A stretch of 64,000 nt of DNA from Polyangium sp. y55x31 (GCF_029946505.1 NZ_JARZHG010000018.1:62001-126000); one strand, 5' to 3'. Shown: positions 32,240-41,353, counted from the first letter of the stretch. The notes: a model not told the origin generated them from the letters alone. Numbers and translations: made by a program.

Positions 32240-34363
32240 GTGCAATCCCGATCCCTCCTTTTCGTCTTCGTCGCCGCGACCTCTGCCATCACCGCATGCT
32301 CGAGCCCGCCCGCGCAGCGCGCCGCAGCGGCCAGCTCGGCCCAGGCCACGCGCGTTGCGCAGGCGCCCGCGAGCGCCGAACCGGCGACCGCACCCGCACC
32401 CGCCGCGTCGCCCCCGGGAATGTGGACCGCTTCCCCGGTCGTGTCCGCCGCGAGCAGCAGCGCAGGGCCACGCTCGCAAGCCTCGCGCGTCGAGCTGCAC
32501 GTCACGGGCCGCGTGCGAGAGATCTCCGTGTCCCCGAGCGGCGCGGCGTGGCTCACGGACAGCGACGGTCCCTCGTACCACGCCGACGCCTTCGACGCGC
32601 TCTGGAGCCGCAGCCCGCTCGATTGCAGCACGCTCGTCGGCTTCTCGCGATCCGGCCAATGCGACCGCGTCACGTTCTTCACCGACCGCGTCGCCATCGC
32701 CACCGGCTACGTCGGCCAGCGCAACGACGAGTATTTCTGGACCGGCGACGCCGGCCGCACATGGGAGCGTCGCAAGCTGCCGGCCGGCGAGTGGATCTAC
32801 GACGTGTTCGCCACGGCGCGCGGCGAGGCCTGGCTCGGCGGCTCGCGGGGAAACGTGTACTATTCGCGCGACGCCGGCCGCACGTTCACCCTGCTTTCAC
32901 AGCCCTACGACGATCGATCGCGGATGCACCGGATTTTCATGACGGCAAGCGGCAACGGGCTCGCCGGCGCGCTCGGTAACGAGCTCAAGGTGACACGCGA
33001 CGGCGGTCGCACCTGGACGGCGATCGAGACGCCGCTCGATCAGCGCGCGACGAGCGGGGCAAAACCAGCAGCGGAAAGCCCTGCGAAAAACATCCAGAAC
33101 GTCGCATTCGTCCATGGACAGTGGCTGGTGCAGCAAAATGACGCCGTGTTCGCGTCGCCCGACGTCACGCCGGTGCGCTGGCGCCGCGTGGGCACCCTCG
33201 TTGCGTTCGAGGCCGACCGCGACGGGAGCGCAGCATTCGGTGTCGAGCGGGACGGCCGATTCGTGCGGATCGACGCGTCGCTCGCGCTCGCGTCGATTTC
33301 CGGTGCGCGGCTCGAGGGCGAGCTCGAGGATCTGCACGTCGAGGCCGGCGTGCTCTACGCGCTCGACGCTTCGCTCGGGCTCTACCGCGCCGACGCACAA
33401 GGCGCGCGCTTCGTGGTCCCGCAATCGGACGGCGACGCGGCCGCGTCGCTCACGATGGTTCGACGCGCAGGCGATAAGCTCTGGGGGGTGGCCCCGCACG
33501 GGCTTTATGCATCGGCGAACGGCGGCGCGACGTGGGGCGTCGAGCAAGAGTCGACCACGGCGCTCGTCGGGCTCGAGGCGCGCAGCACGGACGAGCTCTT
33601 CGTGTGGGACGCCCGGGGCGATGCGTCGATCTTCGACGCGCGCTCCCACCGCCTGACCGCCGTGGGCTCGCTCGCGAGGGTACCCGTGGGGAGCCTCGTC
33701 GTGGTCGACGCCGGGCAGTGGATCATGCTGGACCGCGGCCGCCCACAAGCCGGGGCGTGGCGCTCGAACGATCGCGGCGCGAACTGGACGCAACTCGATG
33801 GCTGGAAGGGCGCGATCGCGATCGCGGCCGCCGCGTCGCCCGACCACGACGTGGTGCTCTGGCTCGCGGACAACACGGTTCGTCGTGTCAAACTGCCCAC
33901 GAGCACGAGCGTGCTGGCCGGCATCCCGGCGCCCCGCGTGCGCTCCGTTCCGGTCGCCGCGCGACATGTTTCTTGCTGCACGAGCATGTACTTTGCCGAC
34001 GCCGATCACGGCCTGCTCCGCGGCTACGTGCACCACGCAGGCGACCACGTATGGGCGACGGAGGACGGCGGCGCGAGCTGGTCCGCGGTGGACACGGCAG
34101 CGCTTCCGTTTACGCGTGTCGTGCCGTTCCGCGGAGATGCACTCGCCGTCGCCGCGCGGACCGGCGAGGATGACGAGGGCAAACGCGAGCTCTACGTGCT
34201 GCAGGGGACGAACCGGCGGCTCGTGTATCGCGCGACGGAGGAGATCAGCGACGTGAGCGTGGATCCCTCGGGCAACGTTCTGATCGAGCTCGACCCCACG
34301 CCGGAGACGTTCGACGATACGAGCGGGCGGCACTGGCTGGCGCTGCGCCCGATGGGGCAATGA
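32240..34363 (+). CDS. BNR/Ycf48-like beta-propeller lipoprotein
   Basis: The GTG at 32240 opens a lipoprotein signal (VAATSAITAC, Cys20); a longer start at 32195 is less likely. The 707-residue product has an Ala/Pro linker, then repeated blades with Asp-box-like signatures: DAGRTWERRKL, DAGRTFTLLSQ, DGGRTWTAIE, NGGATWGVEQ, DRGANWTQLD and DGGASWSAVD. These are typical of BNR/sortilin/Ycf48 propellers. A pair of cysteines occurs in RHVSCCTSMYF. Envelope location is likely and the function is unknown. It is divergent from the glutathione peroxidase gene, with about 190 bases between starts. Confidence 0.82.
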   Translation: MQSRSLLFVFVAATSAITACSSPPAQRAAAASSAQATRVAQAPASAEPATAPAPAASPPGMWTASPVVSAASSSAGPRSQASRVELHVTGRVREISVSPSGAAWLTDSDGPSYHADAFDALWSRSPLDCSTLVGFSRSGQCDRVTFFTDRVAIATGYVGQRNDEYFWTGDAGRTWERRKLPAGEWIYDVFATARGEAWLGGSRGNVYYSRDAGRTFTLLSQPYDDRSRMHRIFMTASGNGLAGALGNELKVTRDGGRTWTAIETPLDQRATSGAKPAAESPAKNIQNVAFVHGQWLVQQNDAVFASPDVTPVRWRRVGTLVAFEADRDGSAAFGVERDGRFVRIDASLALASISGARLEGELEDLHVEAGVLYALDASLGLYRADAQGARFVVPQSDGDAAASLTMVRRAGDKLWGVAPHGLYASANGGATWGVEQESTTALVGLEARSTDELFVWDARGDASIFDARSHRLTAVGSLARVPVGSLVVVDAGQWIMLDRGRPQAGAWRSNDRGANWTQLDGWKGAIAIAAAASPDHDVVLWLADNTVRRVKLPTSTSVLAGIPAPRVRSVPVAARHVSCCTSMYFADADHGLLRGYVHHAGDHVWATEDGGASWSAVDTAALPFTRVVPFRGDALAVAARTGEDDEGKRELYVLQGTNRRLVYRATEEISDVSVDPSGNVLIELDPTPETFDDTSGRHWLALRPMGQ

Positions 34364-34525
34364 GGTTGCGGGCTTCGCTACGGGCGACTTTCGAGAGCAA
34401 TAAAAGAATGGCGCGACGATCGAGGGAATTGTCTGCGCAATGGACAGGTGAAGATGCGTTACGGGCCGTGCGGCTTCTCGATGCGCGAAGCCGCGCCGAC
34501 GACCCGACCTGATTGAAAAACTCAG
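34364..34525. other. Spacer before tRNA-Ser, no supported gene
   Basis: An A/T-richer spacer between the propeller lipoprotein and the tRNA. A 34-codon open frame (ATG 34408 to TGA 34512) is present but has no convincing ribosome binding site. The 34613-34816 spacer on the other side of the tRNA holds only a short terminator-like hairpin and the promoter region of the amidohydrolase gene. Confidence 0.4.
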
Positions 34526-34612
34526 CGGAGGAGAAGGGATTCGAACCCCTGGTACCCTTCCGGGTACGGCGGTTTTCAAAACCGCTGCCTTCGACCACTC
34601 GGCCACTCCTCC
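34526..34612 (-). tRNA. tRNA-Ser (anticodon TGA)
   Basis: On the minus strand the acceptor stem GGAGGAG pairs with CTCCTCC and is followed by discriminator G. The D-arm is GTGGCCGAGTGG, and the anticodon stem GCGGT/ACCGC encloses loop TTTGAAA with anticodon TGA (plus positions 34576-34578, codon UCA). The long variable arm (TACCCGGAAGGGTA) is typical of serine tRNA, and the T-arm is GGGGTTCGAATCCC. CCA is not encoded. Confidence 0.95.
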
Positions 34613-34620
34613 CGAACGGC

Positions 34621-34641
34621 GCCGAAAATCTTCGGCTTTTT
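34621..34641 (+). terminator. Terminator-like hairpin beside tRNA-Ser
   Basis: Stem GCCGAA (34621-34626) and TTCGGC (34631-34636), loop AATC, then five T residues (34637-34641). In this orientation it would stop transcription entering from the left, that is, read-through from the lipoprotein gene that would be antisense to the tRNA. The stem is only 6 bp. Confidence 0.5.
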
Positions 34642-34816
34642 CTTCCCGGTTTGTCAATCCCCTCCTGCGCGCGCCTGCTCGTCCGCCGTCTCTCTGCTCC
34701 TCTCCTCGTCCCGGTCGGCTGCCGGGTCCGGCGCTCTGGACAGGACTACCACGGGGCGGCGCTCGTCGCACCTCCTCGGCGCGGGCCGGGCGTGCGATGC
34801 TCGGCGCCGAGGTGCC

Positions 34817-35650
34817 ATGAACACGCCCGCCTTCGTCGTCGATGCCTGGATCCAGCATCCTACCGGCCCTTTCCTGCGGGACCCCATGTTCGCCACCCTC
34901 CGCCGGTGGATGGGCATCGAGGCCGACGCGCTCCCCGACGTCATTCCCGACGTGTTCACCCTCGGCGCGCTCGAGGCTGCGTCCGTCTCGGTCGCGCTCG
35001 TCTCCGCCTGGTGGGGGCCTTCGGGGCCGATGCTCGATAACGACAGCGTGGCCGCGTTCGTCGGGCGGTATCCCGATCGGCTCGTCGGCGTCGCCTCCGT
35101 CGACCTCGCGAGGCCCATGGATGCCGTGCGCGAGCTCCGGCGCGCCGTGCGCTCCCTCGGCATGCGCGCGCTCCGCATCCTGCCGTGGCTCTGGGGGCTG
35201 CCGCCGAATGACAGGCGGTATTATCCGCTTTATGCCGAGTGCGTCGAGCTCGACGTGCCGTTTTGCTTGCAGGTCGGGCACGCAGGGCCGCTTCGGCCGA
35301 GCGAGCCGGGGCGGCCCATTCCTTATCTCGACGAGGTCGCCTGCGAGTTCCCCGAGCTCCGCATCGTCGGCGGGCACATCGGGTATCCCTGGACCACCGA
35401 GATGATCGCGCTCGCCACGAAATATCCCAACGTGTACATCGATACCTCGGCCTACAAGGCGAGCCGCTATCCCCCGGAGCTCGTCTCGTTCATGCGCGGG
35501 CACGGGCGCGAAAAGGTGCTCTTCGGGAGCAACTGGCCCATGCTCTCGCCCGTGAATTGCCTCGACAAACTCGATTCGCTCGGGCTCGATGAAGGAGCGC
35601 GCGCGGCGTTCCTCGGGGAAAACGCGCGGCGGGTGTTCAAGCTAGGCTAG
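34817..35650 (+). CDS. Amidohydrolase-2 family TIM-barrel hydrolase
   Basis: A 277-residue protein of the amidohydrolase_2 family (ACMSD and gamma-resorcylate decarboxylase type). GVASVDLARPMDAVREL, FCLQVGHAGP, IVGGHIGYPW (metal-site histidine), VYIDTSAYKASRY and VLFGSNWPML (where most members have GSD) follow the family order. The usual N-terminal HxH metal motif is not present; the start reads VDAWIQHPTG with a single His. Metal binding may therefore be partial. The reaction is likely decarboxylation or hydrolysis of a small carboxylic substrate. GAGGT precedes the ATG. It ends 3 bases before the convergent PLP-synthase stop region. Confidence 0.85.
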   Translation: MNTPAFVVDAWIQHPTGPFLRDPMFATLRRWMGIEADALPDVIPDVFTLGALEAASVSVALVSAWWGPSGPMLDNDSVAAFVGRYPDRLVGVASVDLARPMDAVRELRRAVRSLGMRALRILPWLWGLPPNDRRYYPLYAECVELDVPFCLQVGHAGPLRPSEPGRPIPYLDEVACEFPELRIVGGHIGYPWTTEMIALATKYPNVYIDTSAYKASRYPPELVSFMRGHGREKVLFGSNWPMLSPVNCLDKLDSLGLDEGARAAFLGENARRVFKLG

Positions 35651-36585
35651 CGGAGCCATTCGCGACTGAAATAGCGGTCCCAGCTATCGGCCAGGATCGC
35701 GACCACGGGGCCCTGGAGGTCGCCGCTCGCCGCCACGCGGAGCGCCGCGACCACCGCGGCGCCGGAGGAGCCGCCCACGAAGAGGCCTTCTTCGCGGATC
35801 AATCGGCGCGTCATGAGGAACGCGTCCTCGTCGCTGACCGTGATCGCCTCGTCGATGACCGTGCGGTCGAGCAATTCGGGAGGACGGCTCCCGCCGATGC
35901 CCTCCATGCGATAAGGCGCGTCGGGGCCGATTTCCCCCGTCTCCACCCAGTGCGCCAGAACCGAGCCGCGTGGATCGGCGAGGACGATTCGTACACCCGG
36001 GGCGAGGCGCTTCAAATATCGGCCGACGCCCGTGATCGTGCCGCCCGTGCCCGCGCCCGCCACGAATGCGCCGATTTTACGGCCCATCGATACCAGGATC
36101 TCGGGGCCCGTCGTCTCTTCGTGCGCCCGGATGTTCGCGGGGTTCCGGAACTGGTCGGTCAAGAACCAGCCCTCCGTCCTCGCGAGGCGCTCGGCCACGT
36201 TGCGAAAATTGTCGGGGCTGTCCGGCGGATCGTTCGGCGTGATGTGCAGGCGCGCGCCGAGCGAGGAGAGCGCGGCCCGTTTGTCGACGCTCATTTTCTC
36301 GGGCATCACGCAGACGAGCTCGTAGCCGCGGACCGCGGCCATGAGCGCGAGGCCCATGCCCGTATTGCCCGCCGTGGCCTCGACGAGCGTCATGCCGGGC
36401 TTGAGCGAGCCGCGCTTTTCAGCGTCCTCCACGATCGCCCGCGCGATGCGGTCCTTGATGCTGCCGCCGGGGTTCAGGTGCTCGCATTTGACGTACACCG
36501 GCACGGGAAGGCCCTTGCCGATACGCTTGAGCGGCACGATGGGGGTATGGCCAATCTCGTCGAGGATCGTCCGCGTCTTCGTCAT
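35647..36585 (-). CDS. PLP-dependent cysteine synthase / cystathionine beta-synthase-like enzyme
   Basis: A 312-residue fold-type II PLP enzyme. The Schiff-base lysine lies in NPGGSIKDRIA. The substrate loop is EATAGNTGMGLA, the phosphate-binding glycine loop is GAGTGGTITGVGRYL, and GIGGSRPPELL plus GGSSGAAVVAAL follow. Several features (DSPDNFRNVA, DRYFSREWL) look more like cystathionine beta-synthase than CysK. There is no C-terminal CBS-pair domain. It is last in a three-gene operon, and its ATG overlaps the preceding stop in ATGA. The reaction is beta-replacement on serine or O-acetylserine to give cysteine or cystathionine. Confidence 0.9.
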   Translation of the reverse strand: MTKTRTILDEIGHTPIVPLKRIGKGLPVPVYVKCEHLNPGGSIKDRIARAIVEDAEKRGSLKPGMTLVEATAGNTGMGLALMAAVRGYELVCVMPEKMSVDKRAALSSLGARLHITPNDPPDSPDNFRNVAERLARTEGWFLTDQFRNPANIRAHEETTGPEILVSMGRKIGAFVAGAGTGGTITGVGRYLKRLAPGVRIVLADPRGSVLAHWVETGEIGPDAPYRMEGIGGSRPPELLDRTVIDEAITVSDEDAFLMTRRLIREEGLFVGGSSGAAVVAALRVAASGDLQGPVVAILADSWDRYFSREWLR

Positions 36586-37967
36586 CGTCCCGCGCGGGCG
36601 CTGCCCGCCTCGCCATCCGGTGGTGCGGCCTGCCAAACCTCCCCCAGCCAGGTGACCGCATCGGCGCATTGCCCCCGCGTCCGCGGTCGTCCCCCGTCCC
36701 TCTCGTACGGCCCCGCGACGAACGCGATGTCCCGACCCCGCAGCCCCCACGCGACAGGGCCGAGCGTATCCCGCTCCCGGCAACCTTTCCCATACTTGCG
36801 CTCGAAGAGCGTCGCGACCTCGGCCGCGTCCGCCGCCGTGTCCATACGAAGCCGGAACGCCACGGCGAATAGCCGCTTTCCGCTCTCCTCGCGCGCCGCC
36901 ACCACGAATCGATCCCCGCCCCACCCCGCCGCGCCCTCCCGGGCCTGCGCGCGGCTGCCAATGTCCTCCAGCAGAATCCGGAGCCCCTGCTCGCCCACCA
37001 CGTCGTCGATGAGCACCCGATACCCTTGCCGCCCGAGCGCGCCGAGCACCGGCGGCGCGACGACCTCGGCCGGCTCGCGCGCAAGGAGTTTGTCGACGTG
37101 CAACAATTGCTCCGTCGTCTCGGGCATCGACCGCCAAACCTCGTCGACCGCGCGCCAATCGCCGCGGCGGCGCAAGGCCTGGATGAACGCGAAGCCGTCG
37201 ATGTAGGGCGTGATCAGCGACGAGGTGATGGCGCGCGGGGTCTTCTGGCCGACGTCGGACATCGCGGTCGACGCGACGAACGCGAATCGCACCTGCTCCT
37301 CGGTCATCTGGAAAGCCGAGCCGAGCGTGACGTCGAGCATCGCGCTCACGGCGTCGCCCTCGATGACCGCATGCACGGCCGAGAGACGATCGCCCGCGCC
37401 CGGCGCATATTCGACCATCGGCGCCAAAGGAAAGGTCTGATCGGCCAGGGCGTGGGCGAGCTCGTGCGCGAGCGTCTCCTCGGCCTCCTCTTCGCCGAGG
37501 TCGTCGGCGAGGTACATGGCCCCGTCCTCCGGATCGTAAAACCCCGCGACGCGCCCGCCGAGCAGAGCGAAGGTGCCGGCGACGAAGTCGTACCCGGCAG
37601 GGACGACGTCGAGCGCGGCGAGCAGCTCCCCTTGCGCGACGAGCGCGTCCTTCGGCGTGTCCTCTTCGACCGTCTCGCGGATACGTCGGAGCATCGCCTC
37701 GCGATCGAGGACCTTGCCCGGCACGGTCCGCTTGATCGGTAGGCCGCGCGCGCGCGCGACGCGCTGGAGCATCCTCTGCACCGCCGCCGTGCTCTCGGCG
37801 TCGGGCGGAGACACGTCGTCGAGGTCGATCTCTCTCGGCTCGCTCGGGGGCGGAGGGTTCGTTCGTGTCGGCTCGGGCGCGCGCGAGGGCGGCGAGGAGG
37901 GCGGCGAGGAGGGGCCACAGCCGGAGACGAGCGCGAGGGCGACGGCCCCGAGCCAGGCGCGTTTCAC
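36582..37967 (-). CDS. Putative zinc metalloprotease lipoprotein
   Basis: A 461-residue lipoprotein (lipobox LVSGC, Cys17) with a Pro-rich linker and an acidic stretch. A gluzincin-type site is visible: HELAH with His168, Glu169 and His172, then AVIEGDA with Glu203 as likely third zinc ligand. The rest ([37 protein letters not shown]-type loops) matches a family of uncharacterised bacterial surface peptidases. It is envelope-exposed, unlike its operon partners Rpe and the PLP enzyme, which are cytoplasmic. It overlaps both neighbours by 4 bases, so all three are translated together. Confidence 0.82.
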   Translation of the reverse strand: MKRAWLGAVALALVSGCGPSSPPSSPPSRAPEPTRTNPPPPSEPREIDLDDVSPPDAESTAAVQRMLQRVARARGLPIKRTVPGKVLDREAMLRRIRETVEEDTPKDALVAQGELLAALDVVPAGYDFVAGTFALLGGRVAGFYDPEDGAMYLADDLGEEEAEETLAHELAHALADQTFPLAPMVEYAPGAGDRLSAVHAVIEGDAVSAMLDVTLGSAFQMTEEQVRFAFVASTAMSDVGQKTPRAITSSLITPYIDGFAFIQALRRRGDWRAVDEVWRSMPETTEQLLHVDKLLAREPAEVVAPPVLGALGRQGYRVLIDDVVGEQGLRILLEDIGSRAQAREGAAGWGGDRFVVAAREESGKRLFAVAFRLRMDTAADAAEVATLFERKYGKGCRERDTLGPVAWGLRGRDIAFVAGPYERDGGRPRTRGQCADAVTWLGEVWQAAPPDGEAGSARAGR

Positions 37968-38689
37968 GCCACGGCCCCTGCGCCCGCGGCCGCGTCCTCG
38001 CGCAGCGCGCGGATGGCCGTGGCGTAGCGGGTGACCCGCTCGTCGAACGAAAAATCTCCGGCGCCGGATGCCGCGTTGAAGACGGCCGAGCCGGCCACGA
38101 GCACACGCGCGCCGGCGCGGACGACCTCGCGCGCGGTGCCGACCGCGACGCCGCCGTCGATCTCGAGGTCGACGGCGAGGCCCTGCGCGTCGATCGCGCG
38201 CCGGAGCGCGTCGAGCTTGGGCAGGGCGCTCGGGATGAAGCGCTGGCCGCCGAAGCCGGGGTTGACGCTCATCACGAGGACGAAGTCGCAGTCGGGCAGC
38301 ACGTAGCGGATCGTCTCCTCCGAGGTGTGCGGATTCAAGACGACGCCGGCCTTTTTTCCGAGGGCGCGGATTTGCTGGAGGGTGCGGTGCAGGTGCGGCG
38401 AGGCCTCCACGTGCACGCTGATGAGGTCGGCGCCGGCCTTCGCGAAATCCGCGACGTAACGCTCGGGCTCGACGATCATGAGATGCACGTCGATCGGCAG
38501 CTTCGTCGCGGCGCGGACCGCCTGCACGACGAGCGGGCCGATCGTGATGTTCGGCACGAAGCGCCCGTCCATGACATCGACGTGGATCCAGTCGGCGCCC
38601 GCGGCCTCGACGGCGCGGACCTCTTCGGCGAGACGACCGAAATCTGCGGAAAGTATCGAGGGGGCGATGCGGATTGCGTCGCGACTCAC
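37964..38689 (-). CDS. rpe: Ribulose-phosphate 3-epimerase
   Basis: A 241-residue TIM-barrel enzyme of the pentose phosphate pathway that interconverts ribulose 5-phosphate and xylulose 5-phosphate. Landmarks are [29 protein letters not shown] (metal-binding His and catalytic Asp), [26 protein letters not shown] with catalytic Asp, and GSAVF at the phosphate site. The length is normal, with about 15 extra Ala/Gly-rich residues at the C-terminus. It is first gene of an operon with the zincin and the PLP enzyme. It is divergent from the GNAT gene. Confidence 0.96.
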   Translation of the reverse strand: MSRDAIRIAPSILSADFGRLAEEVRAVEAAGADWIHVDVMDGRFVPNITIGPLVVQAVRAATKLPIDVHLMIVEPERYVADFAKAGADLISVHVEASPHLHRTLQQIRALGKKAGVVLNPHTSEETIRYVLPDCDFVLVMSVNPGFGGQRFIPSALPKLDALRRAIDAQGLAVDLEIDGGVAVGTAREVVRAGARVLVAGSAVFNAASGAGDFSFDERVTRYATAIRALREDAAAGAGAVA

Positions 38690-38781
38690 GGGGCTACGGC
38701 TAGCATGTTTTTGCAGTGGGGTCCCTAGCCCAAGAGCGGCTACCCTGGGGGAGCCCGAGCCGGGCTCACGCAGGAGGCGCC

Positions 38782-39231
38782 TTGGAGCTGACGACGAGAC
38801 CCCTCAAGAAGTCCGACTACGACGAGGTGGTACGCGTGATCGACCGCTGGTGGGGCGGCCCCACGAGCGCGCTCGCGCACCCGATCTTCTTCTACGAGCT
38901 CGGAAAGCTCGCGCGGGTCGTGGAGCACGACGAGCAAATCGTGGGCTTCCTGTTCGGGTTCATCGCGCCCGAAGGGCCGGTCGGTTACGTGCACATCGTC
39001 GGCATCCACCCGGACTACCGACGCCGCGGCGTCGCGCGCCTGCTCTACACCGCGTTCGAGGCCGACTGCCACGCGGCCGGCTGCCGCCTGATGAAGGCGA
39101 TCACCACGCTCGGCAACGAGGGCTCCGTGCGCTTCCACGACGCCCTCGGCTGGGCGAAGGCCGAGGTCGAGGACTACGCGGGTCCGGGACGTCAACGGAT
39201 CGTGTTCACGAAGGAGCTCGCCGCGCGTTGA
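38782..39231 (+). CDS. GNAT-family N-acetyltransferase
   Basis: I chose TTG 38782 because AGGAGG lies 4 bases upstream and the protein then begins with the conserved first strand ([16 protein letters not shown]). A longer frame from 38716 lacks such support. The 149-residue product has the acetyl-CoA signature [20 protein letters not shown] and a C-terminal [10 protein letters not shown] strand. Single-domain GNAT enzymes acetylate amines of small molecules or proteins. The substrate is unknown and the neighbours give no clue. Confidence 0.88.
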   Translation: MELTTRPLKKSDYDEVVRVIDRWWGGPTSALAHPIFFYELGKLARVVEHDEQIVGFLFGFIAPEGPVGYVHIVGIHPDYRRRGVARLLYTAFEADCHAAGCRLMKAITTLGNEGSVRFHDALGWAKAEVEDYAGPGRQRIVFTKELAAR

Positions 39232-39298
39232 TCTTTCGCGCCTTGGGCGTAAGGTTTCTCTCGCTTCCTCCTCTTGCTCCCGTTCGCGCGAGGTGACG

Positions 39299-40204
39299 AT
39301 GAGAACAAGCTTTGCCGTGGCGATAGGGCTCGTTTCGCTCCTGGGATCCGTGCTTTTCGCCTGCGCGAAAGGCAGCTCGTACACAGGCTCGGGCGGAAAC
39401 GGCGGCGAGGGCGGCGAGGAAAACGGGCCGGGGCCTGGCCCGTCGTCGAACAACTCGTCGTCCGCGAGCGGCATGGGCGGCGCGGGAGGCATGGGCTCGG
39501 TGAGCTCGTCGGGCAGCGGCGGCAGCGGCGCGGGTTCGTCGTCGTCGTCGTCCGCGAGCGGATCCGGCGGCGGCGGCGCTTGCAACGAGACGCCCTGCAA
39601 GCTCGTGTCGCCGCAGTGTGGGTGTGCGGCCGGCGAGATGTGCCAGATCGACGGCACGGGCGAGCGCGCGTGTGTGCCCGCGGGCAACGTGCCGATCGGC
39701 GGGCTCTGCGACATCGACAACGACTGCGCGCCGGGCGGCATCTGCCTCGCGACGACGCCGACGATCAGCACGTGCGGCGAATTCTGCTCGACGGACGCGC
39801 AGTGCACGGCGCCGGGCGGCCTCTGCGCGGTGAAGCTCAACGACGGCAGCGGCGGCCAGGTCGCGGGCGTCACGCTCTGCTCGGAGAACTGCAACGCCAC
39901 GACGAACGTCGGCTGCGCGGCGGGCACGGGCTGCACGTTCGGGCGCGAGGCGGCGGGGCAGATGCGGCTCTTCACGACGTGCCGCGAGGCCGGCAGCGGC
40001 ACACAAAACTCCGCGTGCACGGACGACACCGATTGCGCGGCGACCTACGGGTGCTTCAACACGGGCAGCGCGAACGAGTGCTTGAAGTACTGCAACGTGA
40101 ACGCGGCGAGCTGTCCCGCGGGCGCATCGTGCACGCCGATCACGATCGGCGCTGACGCAGTGGAAGTGATCATCGGCAACGTGACGTACGGCGCATGTCT
40201 GTAA
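39299..40204 (+). CDS. Cys-rich lipoprotein with Gly/Ser linker
   Basis: A 301-residue lipoprotein (signal with GSVLFAC, Cys22). A Gly/Ser/Asn-rich linker of about 70 residues (GSGGNGGEGGEEN, SSSSSSASGSGGGG) follows, then a disulfide-rich domain with about 20 cysteines in repeats such as CDIDNDCAPGGICL, CSTDAQCTAPGGLC, CTDDTDCAATYGC and CNVNAASCPAGASC. This Cys-repeat style is common in myxobacterial surface proteins of unknown function. I chose ATG 39299 with GAGG upstream over GTG 39293. Its last 10 bases overlap the start of the cNMP-binding gene. Confidence 0.85.
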   Translation: MRTSFAVAIGLVSLLGSVLFACAKGSSYTGSGGNGGEGGEENGPGPGPSSNNSSSASGMGGAGGMGSVSSSGSGGSGAGSSSSSSASGSGGGGACNETPCKLVSPQCGCAAGEMCQIDGTGERACVPAGNVPIGGLCDIDNDCAPGGICLATTPTISTCGEFCSTDAQCTAPGGLCAVKLNDGSGGQVAGVTLCSENCNATTNVGCAAGTGCTFGREAAGQMRLFTTCREAGSGTQNSACTDDTDCAATYGCFNTGSANECLKYCNVNAASCPAGASCTPITIGADAVEVIIGNVTYGACL

Positions 40205-40701
40205 AACTCGGCTTCCAGGGTAGCGAGCGGCTGCGGGAGATCGGCCTGTTCGGCGGGCTCGGCGACGAGGTCTTGCAAGACCTGTCGGGCTCGCTCGATC
40301 TGATCGAGCTCACGCCCGGCTCGGTGGTGTTCCGCGAAGGCGACAGCGGTCGCGAGATGTTCGTCTTGCTCGACGGCGAGATGGAGGTCTTGAAGCAGTC
40401 GAAGCGCAAGCACGAGACACGCGTGGCCGTGCTCGGCCCGGGCGACTGGTTCGGCGAGATGTCGATCCTCGACGTGCTGCCGCGCTCGGCGACGGTGCGC
40501 GCCGTGGCGCCCTCGAGGCTCTTGCGGATCACCGCGCATGACCTCGACTCGCTCTACCGGCGCGACCTGCGCGCCTACTCGCTGCTCGTGCTGAACATCG
40601 CGCGCGAGATGTCGAGACGCCTGCGCGTCTGCGACAACCTGCTCGCCGAGCTCGTCGCCAACGTGATCGACGAGTACACCCGGCCAAACCGGACCAGCTA
40701 G
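40195..40701 (+). CDS. Cyclic nucleotide-binding domain protein without DNA-binding domain
   Basis: A 168-residue protein consisting of one CRP-type cNMP-binding domain: LFGGLGDEVLQDL, PGSVVFREGDSGREMFVLLDGEMEV, and the phosphate-binding cassette FGEMSILDVLPRSATVRA. The cassette keeps the Glu and the RSAT arginine/serine that hold the cyclic phosphate. A C-terminal helix follows but no helix-turn-helix, so it is not a complete CRP/FNR regulator. It may work as a stand-alone sensor or through a partner. It overlaps the lipoprotein gene by 10 bases. Confidence 0.88.
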   Translation: MSVKLGFQGSERLREIGLFGGLGDEVLQDLSGSLDLIELTPGSVVFREGDSGREMFVLLDGEMEVLKQSKRKHETRVAVLGPGDWFGEMSILDVLPRSATVRAVAPSRLLRITAHDLDSLYRRDLRAYSLLVLNIAREMSRRLRVCDNLLAELVANVIDEYTRPNRTS

Positions 40702-40710
40702 ACAACCCCG

Positions 40711-40740
40711 TCTCCCCTCTCCCGTGCGGGAGAGGGGAGA
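40711..40740. repeat. Perfect 14-bp inverted repeat between convergent genes
   Basis: Arms TCTCCCCTCTCCCG (40711-40724) and CGGGAGAGGGGAGA (40727-40740) around TG. It sits 9 bases after the cNMP-binding gene and 17 bases before the end of the convergent lipoprotein gene. It could end both transcripts, but no T-tract follows. The arm CTCCCCTCTCCCG recurs at 44001-44013 next to the rarA-tail repeat, so it is probably part of a repeat family. Confidence 0.65.
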
Positions 40741-40757
40741 AAGTTGCTCCGCCTCGG

Positions 40758-41180
40758 CTATTTGCCGCGCACGCCGCCGGCGCCGCCACCGCCGCCAGCA
40801 CCACCGGCGCCGCCTTCACCGCCTTCACCGCCCGCGCCGCCGGCACCACCGGCACCACCGGCGCCGCCTTCACCGCCGGCTCCGCCTGCGCCACCCGCGC
40901 CACCCGCGCCGCCTGCGCCGCCTGCGCCGCCTGCGCCGCCTGCGCCGCCGCTGCCGCCGGCTTCACCACCCGTCCCGGTGGGATCGCCGCCCACGCCACC
41001 ACCACCACCCGCGCCGCCCGAGGACGAAGACGTGCCGCCCGAGCCACCTGCGCCCGCGTTCGCGCCCGAGCCCGCGTTGCCTGCGGTCTCGTCGGCCCCA
41101 GGCGGATCCGGTTGCGGGTTGAAGCTACACGCCGTGACGGCGAGACCCGTGAAGACGAAGAGGACGAAGAGCTTTCGCAT
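40758..41180 (-). CDS. Glycine/alanine-repeat lipoprotein
   Basis: A 140-residue lipoprotein (MRKLFVLFVF..., lipobox AVTAC, Cys18), preceded by an in-frame stretch without start support. After SFNPQPDPPG the whole mature part is low complexity. From about residue 75 it is a run of GGA and GGE tripeptides (GGAGGAGGAGG pattern) to the C-terminus (GGVRGK). The DNA is correspondingly a GCC/ACC-rich trinucleotide array prone to length change. Other lipoproteins here use similar Gly linkers, but this one has no domain after the linker, so it may be a truncated or a purely structural surface protein. Confidence 0.65.
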   Translation of the reverse strand: MRKLFVLFVFTGLAVTACSFNPQPDPPGADETAGNAGSGANAGAGGSGGTSSSSGGAGGGGGVGGDPTGTGGEAGGSGGAGGAGGAGGAGGAGGAGGAGGAGGEGGAGGAGGAGGAGGEGGEGGAGGAGGGGGAGGVRGK

Positions 41181-41353
41181 GGCTGAGGACGCTGTGCCGC
41201 AACCATCATGCCATGACGGCCAACGTCGTTTCCACGAGGAAACGGGCGCAATTGCGGCACAGCTTGGCACGTCTCCGGACGCCCGGATCGCGCTCACCGT
41301 TGGCACAGGCGCTTTGCTCGCGAGGAGCGCGCGGCGCGGTATCGTGAGGCCCT

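Noticed and set aside
34408-34512. 34-codon frame before tRNA-Ser, considered as a remnant integrase or small protein
   Set aside because: No integrase motif, no ribosome binding site, and no direct repeat of the tRNA end was seen nearby.
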